Below, one piece after another: positions 1-5,368 of a stretch of 5,368 nt of DNA (within the stretch, counting starts at the first letter, position 1; the number at the start of each line of letters is the position of its first letter). Made by a program: the position numbers and the translations under genes. This DNA is from Pirellulaceae bacterium (lineage in GTDB: Bacteria > Planctomycetota > Planctomycetia > Pirellulales > Pirellulaceae). The DNA lies in the NCBI GenBank assembly GCA_030744095.1, contig JASLRF010000621.1, positions 1-5,368 on the forward strand, in the 5' to 3' direction. Below the pieces are notes generated by a model. It was not told the DNA's origin and did no database searches. It worked only from the letters and a program-made list of their open reading frames with translations.

Positions 1-63
1 GGAGATGAAACTCGAAATCTAGCGAGGCTGGGCCTTGGACCGACGCGAGCATGTGTCATAGTC

Positions 64-86
64 CGTTGTTCATGGTGCGAACAACG
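64..86. repeat. Inverted repeat, 8-bp perfect arms with 7-nt loop
   Basis: The arm CGTTGTTC (64-71) is matched perfectly by GAACAACG (79-86) around the spacer ATGGTGC. A second short pair, GTCCG at 61-65 and CGGAC at 93-97, flanks or competes with it. There is no T-run on either side in either direction, so it does not look like an intrinsic terminator. It could be a two-half-site operator or a structured leader element, but it lies about 330 nt from the first gene's start. The function is unknown and the repeat may be fortuitous. Confidence 0.5.
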
Positions 87-405
87 ACTAAACGGACAAA
101 CTTGACTCAACTGTAAAGATGCGGACGCGCCAATAAGCATAATCCCGGCTAATGAACATGGATCGTCTCGCTTTGACCGTCCGGAAACTGTTGCAATTGG
201 TCGCGAGCAAGATTATCGTGTCGGACAGTTGGAATCCTGCTTGATGGCGTTTGAACACGTCCCAGCCCCTGTGCCGAGCAGCGCCGGCGCTTTACATACC
301 CTGTCGCTTTGTAAGCCGTAGACCCCCCCAATAACCAGTCGCCACCAACCTCCAACCAACGTCTCGCCGTATCGCTCCCGCCTTTTTTGTCGGATATCCC
401 GTTGC

Positions 406-409
406 AAGG
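406..409 (+). promoter_or_regulatory. Shine-Dalgarno deciding the start at 420
   Basis: AAGG (followed by T) lies 10 nt before ATG 420. The same frame could begin at a TTG at 387, but that codon sits in a T-run with no purine-rich site. It would also add 11 residues ahead of the twin-arginine motif. ATG 420 is therefore preferred. Confidence 0.6.
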
Positions 410-419
410 TGCTACCAGC

Positions 420-1742
420 ATGGCCAACCAGTTCAGCCGCCGTCGCTTTCTCAAAACAACCGCCGCTGCGGGTGCCATCGGTGCCGGCTTCCATCTGAAT
501 CCGACACCGGCGGCAGAGTCCAATTCGCCGAACGAAAAACTCAACATTGCCGGAGTTGGTGCAACCGGCCGAGCCGGTGCGGACATCGCGGGTGTATCGA
601 CACAGAATATCGTCGCGATTGCCGACCCCGATCGGGAGTTGCTCGATAAAGGATCGGTCCGTTATCCCAAGGCACGCAAATACCGTGACTACCGCGTGAT
701 GCTCGAAAAAGAAGCCGACAACATCGACGCTGTGGTGGTTGGCACGCCTGATCATTCGCACGCGCCCGCGACGGCGATGGCGATGCGTTTGGGGAAACAT
801 GCCTACTGCGAGAAGCCGCTTACGCACACGGTGAAGGAGGCACGCGTACTGATCGAACTGGCCAAAGAACATAACCTGGTCACACAGATGGGAACGCAGA
901 TTCACTCCGGCGACAACTATCGTCGCGTGGTGGAATTAGTTCAGTCCGGTGCGATCGGCCCAATCGAAGAAGCCCACGTGTGGTCTAGTGCGGTTTACAC
1001 CGGTGCCAAGTTCACGACGGGAACGAAAACGCCCGACCATTTGGACTGGGACCTGTGGCTCGGCCCGTCAGCGGAACGGCCTTACAGCGATGGTGTGCAC
1101 CCCTTTCATTGGCGCAAATTCTGGGATTACGGAACCGGCTCGCTGGGCGACTTCGGTTGCCACTACATGGACCTGACGCATTGGGCGTTGAAACTGCGTG
1201 CGCCAACGCGAGTGGCTGCCAGCGGGCCGCCCGTCGATCCGGTCAGCACGCCGGCATGGTGCATCGTCAACTATGAATATCCACAGCGTGGCCAGCTGCC
1301 GCCGGTCGCACTGACGTGGTACGACAGCGGCAAGCAGCCGAAGATGCTGAAGTCGTTGGGTCAACCGAAGGACCAAAACGGCAAACCGATGAGCCTCAAC
1401 AGTGGCCAACTGTTTGTCGGCAAGGACGGCATGATCTGGTCGAACTATTCGCAGCGATGCCTGCTGCCGGGCGACAAGTTCGCAGACTTCAAACCGCCCG
1501 AACCGTCGATTCCCAAGTCAATTGGGCATCACGCCGAATGGCTCAACGCCATCAAGAACGGTGGGCCAACGACATGCAACTTTGACTATTCAGGGACGTT
1601 GACCGAAGCCGTCATGCTGGGCACGGTGGCGTATCGGAGCGGCGAGACGATCGAGTGGGATGCCGCGAACCTGAAGGTCACCAACGCGCCAGGTGCGCAA
1701 CAGTTCATTCACAAGGAATATCGCCGAGGTTGGACGCTGTAG
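420..1742 (+). CDS. Gfo/Idh/MocA family oxidoreductase with Tat signal peptide
   Basis: Predicted NAD(P)-dependent sugar oxidoreductase of 440 residues, exported by the twin-arginine pathway. The N-terminus carries SRRRFLK (6-12), a full match to the Tat consensus, then an Ala/Gly-rich stretch and a likely cleavage site near residues 31-32. The Rossmann domain starts at 41 with a GxGxxG loop (G45, G47, G50). An acidic turn follows (D69), then the TPDHSHA segment (110-116) and the family signature EKP (131-133), whose lysine is normally catalytic. The second domain contains GTGSLGDFGCHYMDL (238-252), with D244, H248 and D251 as likely active-site residues. The protein ends in EYRRGW (433-438), resembling the DYEPGW tail of the next gene. 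Length is normal for the exported subfamily. Substrate cannot be read from sequence. Dehydrogenase, oxidoreductase with trapped cofactor and NAD-dependent glycosidase (GH109-like) are all possible, because these share the fold. Family assignment is confident; the exact reaction is not. Confidence 0.93.
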   Translation: MANQFSRRRFLKTTAAAGAIGAGFHLNPTPAAESNSPNEKLNIAGVGATGRAGADIAGVSTQNIVAIADPDRELLDKGSVRYPKARKYRDYRVMLEKEADNIDAVVVGTPDHSHAPATAMAMRLGKHAYCEKPLTHTVKEARVLIELAKEHNLVTQMGTQIHSGDNYRRVVELVQSGAIGPIEEAHVWSSAVYTGAKFTTGTKTPDHLDWDLWLGPSAERPYSDGVHPFHWRKFWDYGTGSLGDFGCHYMDLTHWALKLRAPTRVAASGPPVDPVSTPAWCIVNYEYPQRGQLPPVALTWYDSGKQPKMLKSLGQPKDQNGKPMSLNSGQLFVGKDGMIWSNYSQRCLLPGDKFADFKPPEPSIPKSIGHHAEWLNAIKNGGPTTCNFDYSGTLTEAVMLGTVAYRSGETIEWDAANLKVTNAPGAQQFIHKEYRRGWTL

Positions 1743-1789
1743 GGAATACGTGACCGACATCATACGATCTCTCGACATAATCGAATCTC

Positions 1790-1793
1790 GGAG
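1790..1793 (+). promoter_or_regulatory. Shine-Dalgarno deciding the start at 1801
   Basis: GGAG lies 7 nt before ATG 1801. The same open frame extends back to an ATG at 1693, inside the preceding gene. That start would bury the twin-arginine motif 42 residues into the protein and has no comparable site, so 1801 is chosen. Confidence 0.75.
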
Positions 1794-1800
1794 ACGAACC

Positions 1801-3093
1801 ATGACCCAACCGATCAATCGCAGAAGTTTTCTCAGCAATGCGGCAATCACGGGTGCCGCGGCGGGATTGGCCGCTTCAAGCTTGAAGACAGCCATGGCGG
1901 CCGACCCGAGTAATCGCGTCGTGATAGGCGTGATGGGATTGAGCCGCGGCAAGGCATTGGCTCAGGGCTTTGCCAAACAGCCAGGAGTCGAAGTCAAATA
2001 TGTTTGCGATGTTGATTCGAGCCGGGCGGGCAGTTGCGCCGATTCGATCGCAGGTGCCGCGGGTAAAAAACCGGAAGCGATTACGGATTTCCGCCGTATC
2101 CTGGACGACAAAGGCGTCGATGCCTTCGTCTGTGCTGCCCCCAACCATTGGCACGCACCGGCCACCATCCTGGCGTGTGCGGCCGGAAAACATGTCTATG
2201 TCGAAAAACCATGCTCGCACAATCCGCGCGAGGGCGAGTTGATGGTGGCGGCGGCCCGTAAAAACAACCGCGCGGTTCAGCTAGGTACGCAACGCAGGAG
2301 CGGTACCGGGTTCAGCGAAGCGGTGCAGAAACTCCGCGGCGGAGCGATTGGTCGTGTTTATCTGGTTCGCAGTTGGTATACCAGCGCCCGCGGAAGCATT
2401 GGTGTTGGGAAACCAGCAGCAGTGCCGTCCCATGTTGACTATGACCTCTGGCAAGGTCCGGCACCACGGACGCCTTACAAAGACAATGTTGTTCATTACA
2501 ACTGGCACTGGCGCTGGCAATGGGGCAACGGTGAATTGGGGAACAACGGAGTGCATACCTTGGATCTATGTCGCTGGGGTCTGGGCGTTGATTTTCCCAC
2601 GCGTGTCACATCCAGCGGCGGCCGTTACCATTTTGAAGACGATCAGGAAACGCCGGACACGCATGTCGTGGCGTTCGAGTTTGAAGGCCGTCGCCAAATC
2701 ACGTGGCAAGGCAACAGTTGCAATCGACATGACAGCAAGGGCTTTATCACTTTCTACGGCGACAACGGAAGCATGGAACTCGCACAGGACGGTAGTCACG
2801 TGATCTTCGACAAAGGTGACAAACAGGTCTCCGAGCACAAGCCGCCGAACCGTGGCGATGCGGAGCATATGGCCAACCTGCTGGCGGCAATTCGCAACGA
2901 CGAACCATTGAAATTGAACGCGGAGATCGCCGAAGGGCACAAGAGTACGTTGCTTTGTCACCTGGGTAACATCGCGCACCGCACGGGGCGCACGCTAGAT
3001 TGCGACACCAGCAACGGACATATCTTGAATGACAAGCAGGCGATGGCGCTCTGGACGCGGGACTACGAGCCAGGTTGGGAGCCAAAGGTCTAG
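1801..3093 (+). CDS. Second Gfo/Idh/MocA family oxidoreductase with Tat signal peptide
   Basis: Predicted exported NAD(P)-dependent sugar oxidoreductase of 430 residues, paralogous to the gene 58 nt upstream and probably co-transcribed with it. NRRSFLS (6-12) is a good Tat motif, followed by a hydrophobic Ala-rich region and a likely AMA/AD cleavage after residue 33. The Rossmann entry reads GVMGLSRG (43-50), where a serine (S48) stands in the glycine-rich turn. Next come NHWHAP (115-120) and the signature VEKP (134-137). The second domain carries the segment GNGELGNNGVHTLDL (242-256). H252 and D255 align with H248 and D251 of the upstream paralogue, whereas N248 replaces its aspartate. The C-terminus has DYEPGW (421-426). 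The two copies therefore belong to different subfamilies and probably differ in substrate or in reaction. The cofactor would have to be bound before Tat export, as is known for Zymomonas glucose-fructose oxidoreductase. Family confident, substrate unknown. Confidence 0.93.
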   Translation: MTQPINRRSFLSNAAITGAAAGLAASSLKTAMAADPSNRVVIGVMGLSRGKALAQGFAKQPGVEVKYVCDVDSSRAGSCADSIAGAAGKKPEAITDFRRILDDKGVDAFVCAAPNHWHAPATILACAAGKHVYVEKPCSHNPREGELMVAAARKNNRAVQLGTQRRSGTGFSEAVQKLRGGAIGRVYLVRSWYTSARGSIGVGKPAAVPSHVDYDLWQGPAPRTPYKDNVVHYNWHWRWQWGNGELGNNGVHTLDLCRWGLGVDFPTRVTSSGGRYHFEDDQETPDTHVVAFEFEGRRQITWQGNSCNRHDSKGFITFYGDNGSMELAQDGSHVIFDKGDKQVSEHKPPNRGDAEHMANLLAAIRNDEPLKLNAEIAEGHKSTLLCHLGNIAHRTGRTLDCDTSNGHILNDKQAMALWTRDYEPGWEPKV

Positions 3094-3187
3094 AAAGCCG
3101 GTAACAGGTATTTGTTAGCTACGTCTTTTGTCTTTCCTGAAAACCGCAAACAGGAGACTGATCCTCACAGAGAGCGCTCATACGCGT

Positions 3188-4192
3188 CTATTTGACTCGC
3201 ACCAACTTCATGATGCGTCCCGATACGTTCCAGTCTTGCACATACAGGTTGCCGTCTTTGTCCCAGTAGGAGCCGTGCGTGCCGCTGAAGACACCCTCAA
3301 TCCACTGCTCTTGCGGGACATTAAAATTCACCCTTTTCTTGGGGTCGGAGTTGTGTCCAAGAACAGCAATAATCGTGTTGCTTTTGTCGAGAATGACCAG
3401 TCGCCCATGCAGATCCGGCACTGAGACATAGTCTCCCTGGACGGCAGCGGATGTAGGCATTCCCAGACCGGTTACAATCTCGGCGATGAATTCTCCGTCG
3501 AGATCATAGTGAAGTAGGCGGCCCTTGGGCTCGTGATTGCGATCGCAAACCAGCAAGCGGGGAGGGTCGTAACGCGTATCCAGAGTCATACCATGGGCGG
3601 TATTGAATTGCCTGAGATTGTTGCCTTTAGCCCCGAAGTGCATCAGGTATTTTCCGGTCTTGTCGAACTTGAAAATGTGGTCGCTCGCGTAACCGTCTGA
3701 CAGGAAGATATCTCCATTAGGAACAACAGTGATTGCCGTAGGATTGAATTTCATGAGCTTCAGCCCGGACTCTTCAGGAAACCCCAGCCTCAAAACGATC
3801 TCCCCGCTATGGGCATTGAACTTGATTCCTTCGGCGTTCTTATTGCGTGCTCCATAAATGAACTCGCCGTCATCTTCCTGACGTATTTCCATATCATGGA
3901 TATTTGAATAATCCTCTCCCAGATAGGATTGGATCACTTTACCGTCCGGGGAGAAGATGACGACTCCCTTGTTGGCGCTCGTATAGATGTTCCCCTCCTT
4001 GTCGATAACAACGGCGCCGTGCGTCGGCCCCAGCGCAGATGTTCCATCAGGGCGGAGCCCCCAGCCTGGTACCGTATCGAAGGTCATCAGCCCGCAACCC
4101 ATCCGCACCGCCTGGGTCTTTTCCGCCCCCAGAACTGGCAGCGCCATGCTCAGCACGATCGTGATAGCGATGTAACTCGAAAAGTTTCTCAT
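3188..4192 (-). CDS. Secreted six-bladed NHL-repeat beta-propeller protein
   Basis: Predicted exported protein of 334 residues. The first 22 residues form a classical Sec signal peptide: MRN, a hydrophobic core, then VLG before AEK. There is no lipobox cysteine. The rest divides into six NHL-like blades at about 57-92, 98-137, 149-187, 196-240, 245-279 and 303-333. Each has a G-x-I/L-Y/F/V core strand followed by an F/Y-D-K/P-x-G-type turn, for example NGDIFLSDGY (159-168) and DGNLYVQDW (313-321). The fold resembles that of peptidylglycine alpha-amidating lyase. Histidines open blades 1, 2, 4 and 6 (H58, H99, H200, H306), which may mark a metal or ligand site in the central channel. No enzymatic function can be assigned; a binding or scaffold role is equally possible. 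The start at 4192 is chosen over one 33 nt further upstream because of its GGGAG site. GC in sampled lines is about 50 percent, lower than in neighbouring genes. It lies 103 nt behind the TIM-barrel gene on the same strand, a possible operon. Confidence 0.88.
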   Translation of the reverse strand: MRNFSSYIAITIVLSMALPVLGAEKTQAVRMGCGLMTFDTVPGWGLRPDGTSALGPTHGAVVIDKEGNIYTSANKGVVIFSPDGKVIQSYLGEDYSNIHDMEIRQEDDGEFIYGARNKNAEGIKFNAHSGEIVLRLGFPEESGLKLMKFNPTAITVVPNGDIFLSDGYASDHIFKFDKTGKYLMHFGAKGNNLRQFNTAHGMTLDTRYDPPRLLVCDRNHEPKGRLLHYDLDGEFIAEIVTGLGMPTSAAVQGDYVSVPDLHGRLVILDKSNTIIAVLGHNSDPKKRVNFNVPQEQWIEGVFSGTHGSYWDKDGNLYVQDWNVSGRIMKLVRVK

Positions 4193-4200
4193 GATCTTCA

Positions 4201-4205
4201 CTCCC
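4201..4205 (-). promoter_or_regulatory. Shine-Dalgarno deciding the start at 4192
   Basis: Reading the minus strand, GGGAG ends 8 nt before ATG 4192. The alternative ATG at 4225 has no purine-rich site. It would also add a charged 11-residue extension before the signal peptide, so 4192 is preferred. Confidence 0.75.
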
Positions 4206-4295
4206 AGTTGTTTCCTTATCGTCATTGAATCGTCGAACGTACGCTGAGGTGCATATTAGAATACGATAGACAGCGATGGAGCAAGAGGTACGGCG

Positions 4296-5108
4296 CTATG
4301 TGTCCGCCAACAATGCGCGCATTCGATCGATGCCGATTCTCAAGACCTCGCTGGGATCTTGAGACCACAGTTGCTGATTGAACAGTTCGAGACTGATAGC
4401 ACCTTGGTAACCGATTTCGCGAAGGACTTGGATTTCCGAGGGCAAATCGATCACACCTTCGCCGATCATGACACGATCGGGGTCCATTTGCTTCGTTGCG
4501 GGGATGTTCGGATGAGCGTCGTCGATGTGATAGTGGCTAATCCGGTCGCCGGGGATGTGTCGCAGTTCGTCCAACGTCGACTTGCTGTTCCAACTGTGGA
4601 AGGCATCCAAGATCAGCGTGGCATCCGGATCATTGATCTGTTCGACTACTTGCCAGGCCTGCTTCAGTTGGAAAACCGATCCAAAGAAACTGATATACTC
4701 GAACGTCGGCTTCACTCCGAGCGGACGGCCCAGCTCCAAGATGTCCTTGTATCGCCGTGTGATCTGATCAAGATCGCATGACTGGCGCGGCGGCGAGCAG
4801 ACCAGCCAGGGGCAACCAAATCGTGCACACAGTTCGAGCCGTCGTTTCACTTCGTCCAAGATGATCGGATATTCGACCTCGATCGCCTCTCCCCATGCAC
4901 GGGCGGCGATCATACTGACCACGGGCAATCCTTGGTCGGCAAGTGCCTGTTCGATGTCGCGCACTTCGCCGCCTTGGCCCACAAACTCGTAGATGTCGTT
5001 GATCCAGAGTTCAATCGCCTCGAAACCGGCTTCCGCCGTCAGCCGAATCTTCTCCAACATTGGTTGCGGCTTGATGGTGCTAGTGTTTAAACACAACGTG
5101 AAACTCAT
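4296..5108 (-). CDS. Sugar isomerase/epimerase-like TIM-barrel protein (AP_endonuc_2 / xylose-isomerase-like)
   Basis: Predicted cytoplasmic TIM-barrel protein of 270 residues, the usual size for the family that includes IolI, IolE and hexulose-phosphate epimerases. It has no signal peptide. Barrel strands are recognisable as FEAIELW (29-35), LPVVSMIAA (61-69), WLVCS (101-105), PTFEYIS (134-140), TLILDAFHSW (164-173), ISHYHIDD (190-197) and GAISLELF (236-243). The expected divalent-metal quartet is present: E137, D168, H194 and E241, with H171 in the DxxH pattern. MIGEGVIDLP (214-223) matches the family's G-x-G-x-I/V-D-x-P segment. Probable reactions are isomerisation, epimerisation or dehydration of a sugar, inositol or keto-sugar; the substrate cannot be told. 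The related fold also serves as the lyase of C-glycoside and 3-keto-glucoside pathways, where it partners Gfo/Idh/MocA enzymes. Start 5108 has a GGAG site. An in-frame ATG at 5180 would add 24 residues with no family similarity. The propeller gene follows 103 nt downstream on the same strand. Confidence 0.9.
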   Translation of the reverse strand: MSFTLCLNTSTIKPQPMLEKIRLTAEAGFEAIELWINDIYEFVGQGGEVRDIEQALADQGLPVVSMIAARAWGEAIEVEYPIILDEVKRRLELCARFGCPWLVCSPPRQSCDLDQITRRYKDILELGRPLGVKPTFEYISFFGSVFQLKQAWQVVEQINDPDATLILDAFHSWNSKSTLDELRHIPGDRISHYHIDDAHPNIPATKQMDPDRVMIGEGVIDLPSEIQVLREIGYQGAISLELFNQQLWSQDPSEVLRIGIDRMRALLADT

Positions 5109-5111
5109 CTT

Positions 5112-5164
5112 GTTCTCCGGCCTGGCGGGGAGTGCGACATGATCTTGGGACCAGGGCGGAGAAC
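5112..5164 (-). promoter_or_regulatory. Inverted repeat in the TIM-barrel gene leader, one arm holding the Shine-Dalgarno
   Basis: On the + strand GTTCTCCG-g-CCTGG (5112-5125) is mirrored by CCAGG-g-CGGAGAAC (5151-5164). That gives 13 of 14 paired positions with a single G/G mismatch and a 25-nt loop. In the minus-strand transcript the downstream arm (complement of 5112-5125) contains CGGAGAAC, the ribosome site of the gene starting at 5108. A hairpin would therefore hide the ribosome site. The same symmetry could instead be a protein-binding dyad. No T-run follows, so it is not a terminator. The sequence is observed; the regulatory role is inferred. Confidence 0.5.
5115..5118 (-). promoter_or_regulatory. 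Shine-Dalgarno deciding the start at 5108
   Basis: Reading the minus strand, GGAG lies 6 nt before ATG 5108, an ideal placement. The protein then begins MSFTLCLNTSTI, going directly into the first barrel strand, as expected for the family. Confidence 0.75.
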
Positions 5165-5197
5165 GACGAGGGCGCGACATCGGGTGAGAACCGGTTT

Positions 5198-5368
5198 TTG
5201 AATACGGAATCCGATCCGCATAACGAACAACAGTGTAAAGAGTTGGGGCACGACGAACCAGACGAGGTGCCCGTATTGGTGCCGTGTCCGTTTCATGCCG
5301 AATTCGGCGATGGTTTGCCGTCTGATTTGGCCGAAGTGGCGGCCGCTTGGAAAACGCTCCCAGATGCC
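5198..5368 (+). CDS. Probable 5' part of an unidentified gene, cut by the window edge
   Basis: A + frame is open from just after a TGA at 5099-5101 to the last base, with no ATG. The preferred start is TTG 5198, 9 nt after GGGTGAG (5182-5188); GTG 5132 is an alternative with a poorly spaced site. The encoded stretch has a plausible natural composition. It begins with an acidic, polar, probably disordered leader rich in D, E, N and Q. It then reads VPVLVPCPFHAEFGDG (27-42), and ends in a helix-like DLAEVAAAWKTLPDA (45-57 plus the two preceding residues at most). From memory, an L-A-x-V-x-x-A-W-x-x-L-P-x-A pattern occurs in short planctomycete proteins and in tails near integrase genes, but I cannot verify this here. 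The competing minus-strand frame (5296-5105) looks less protein-like. Function unknown; the start is uncertain. Confidence 0.4.
   Translation, partial: MNTESDPHNEQQCKELGHDEPDEVPVLVPCPFHAEFGDGLPSDLAEVAAAWKTLPDA

Larger units (their letters stand above)
1..419. other. Non-coding stretch upstream of the first oxidoreductase gene
   Basis: No convincing gene is visible in these 419 nt. The + frames break up quickly: one closes at a TAG at 20-22, another at a TGA at 103-105. A 30-codon frame from ATG 152 to TGA 244 has no Shine-Dalgarno sequence. On the minus strand a frame is open from 140 to the left edge, but it has no ribosome site and no recognisable composition. The stretch contains an inverted repeat at 64-86, a 10-bp palindrome at 281-290, a run of seven C at 323-329 and the leader of the gene starting at 420. 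I see no tRNA-like cloverleaf and no strong sigma-70-type promoter, although planctomycete promoters are poorly predicted by eye. The frame ending at 22 could be the last codons of an upstream + gene, but six codons are not enough to support that. Confidence 0.6.

Noticed and set aside
1..140. Minus-strand frame open from ATG 140 to the left edge, which could be the start of a divergent gene
   Set aside because: It has no ribosome site, a composition rich in Ser, Arg and His, and no recognisable motif. Too little sequence is available to judge.
191..219. TTGCAA, 17-nt spacer, TATCGT, considered as a promoter
   Set aside because: Each box matches the sigma-70 consensus at only four of six positions and lies about 200 nt from the start. 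Such matches are common by chance.
152..244. 30-codon frame starting MNMDRLALTVRK in the left stretch
   Set aside because: It has a helix-like composition, but no Shine-Dalgarno precedes it and a frame this short is expected by chance.
213..905. Long minus-strand open frame of 230 codons overlapping the first oxidoreductase gene
   Set aside because: It lies mostly antisense to a well-supported gene and is rich in Arg, Cys and His, as expected of an antisense frame in GC-rich coding DNA. It shows no recognisable domain.
2348..2803. Plus-strand open frame of 151 codons inside the second oxidoreductase gene
   Set aside because: It is an out-of-frame shadow of a clear Gfo/Idh/MocA gene, with low-complexity composition and no independent ribosome site.
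3102..3117. TAACA/TGTTA inverted repeat after the second oxidoreductase gene, considered as a terminator
   Set aside because: The stem is only 5 bp and AT-rich, and it is followed by a mixed sequence rather than a clean T-run.
3171..3189. AGAGCG/CGCgTCT imperfect hairpin at the end of the propeller gene
   Set aside because: It is short, has a bulge, overlaps the stop codon and has no T-run, so it does not support a terminator.
3128..3424. Plus-strand frame of 98 codons antisense to the propeller gene
   Set aside because: It is antisense to the last blades of a convincing beta-propeller protein. No motif or ribosome site supports it.
5083..5094. 12-bp perfect palindrome GTGTTTAAACAC near the start of the TIM-barrel gene
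   Set aside because: It lies within conserved coding sequence (CLNTS region) with no second copy nearby. A chance palindrome is the simplest explanation.
5297..5308. 12-bp perfect palindrome GCCGAATTCGGC
   Set aside because: It falls inside the probable partial coding region, is unaccompanied by other elements and could be coincidental.

Overview
The window looks like a planctomycete-type chromosomal segment (Planctomycetota, perhaps Pirellulaceae). This rests on the gene content: two tandem Gfo/Idh/MocA oxidoreductases with twin-arginine signals, a secreted NHL-repeat propeller and a xylose-isomerase-like TIM-barrel protein. It also fits the moderately high GC content and the Shine-Dalgarno sites, purine-rich (AAGG or GGAG-type) before every complete gene. 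The taxonomic call is an inference; no RNA marker gene is present.

Layout. Positions 1-419 hold no supportable gene, only one clear inverted repeat and the leader of the first gene. Positions 420-1742 and 1801-3093 (+) are two paralogous oxidoreductases 58 nt apart, probably one transcript. They converge on a minus-strand pair. The first of that pair in transcription order is a predicted cytoplasmic sugar isomerase/epimerase-like protein (5108 to 4296). It is followed after 103 nt by a secreted six-bladed NHL-type beta-propeller (4192 to 3188). The convergent gap (3094-3187) is 94 nt and contains no convincing terminator. At the right edge an open frame on the + strand (about 5198 to the end) looks protein-like and is probably the start of another gene that runs off the window.

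How the genes may work together. Exported Gfo/Idh/MocA enzymes of this kind are thought to oxidise or rearrange sugars using a cofactor loaded before export. AP_endonuc_2-type TIM barrels act as isomerases, epimerases, dehydratases or, in known glycoside pathways, as lyases on 3-keto sugars. A sugar or glycoside breakdown locus is therefore a reasonable guess. However, the TIM-barrel protein has no signal peptide, and the two gene pairs lie on opposite strands, so a shared pathway is not established.

The most noteworthy non-coding signal is an inverted repeat with 13 of 14 matched pairs just upstream of the TIM-barrel gene. One arm contains that gene's Shine-Dalgarno sequence. Nothing here clearly amounts to a new defence or mobile system. 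The individual observations worth checking are listed in the findings.
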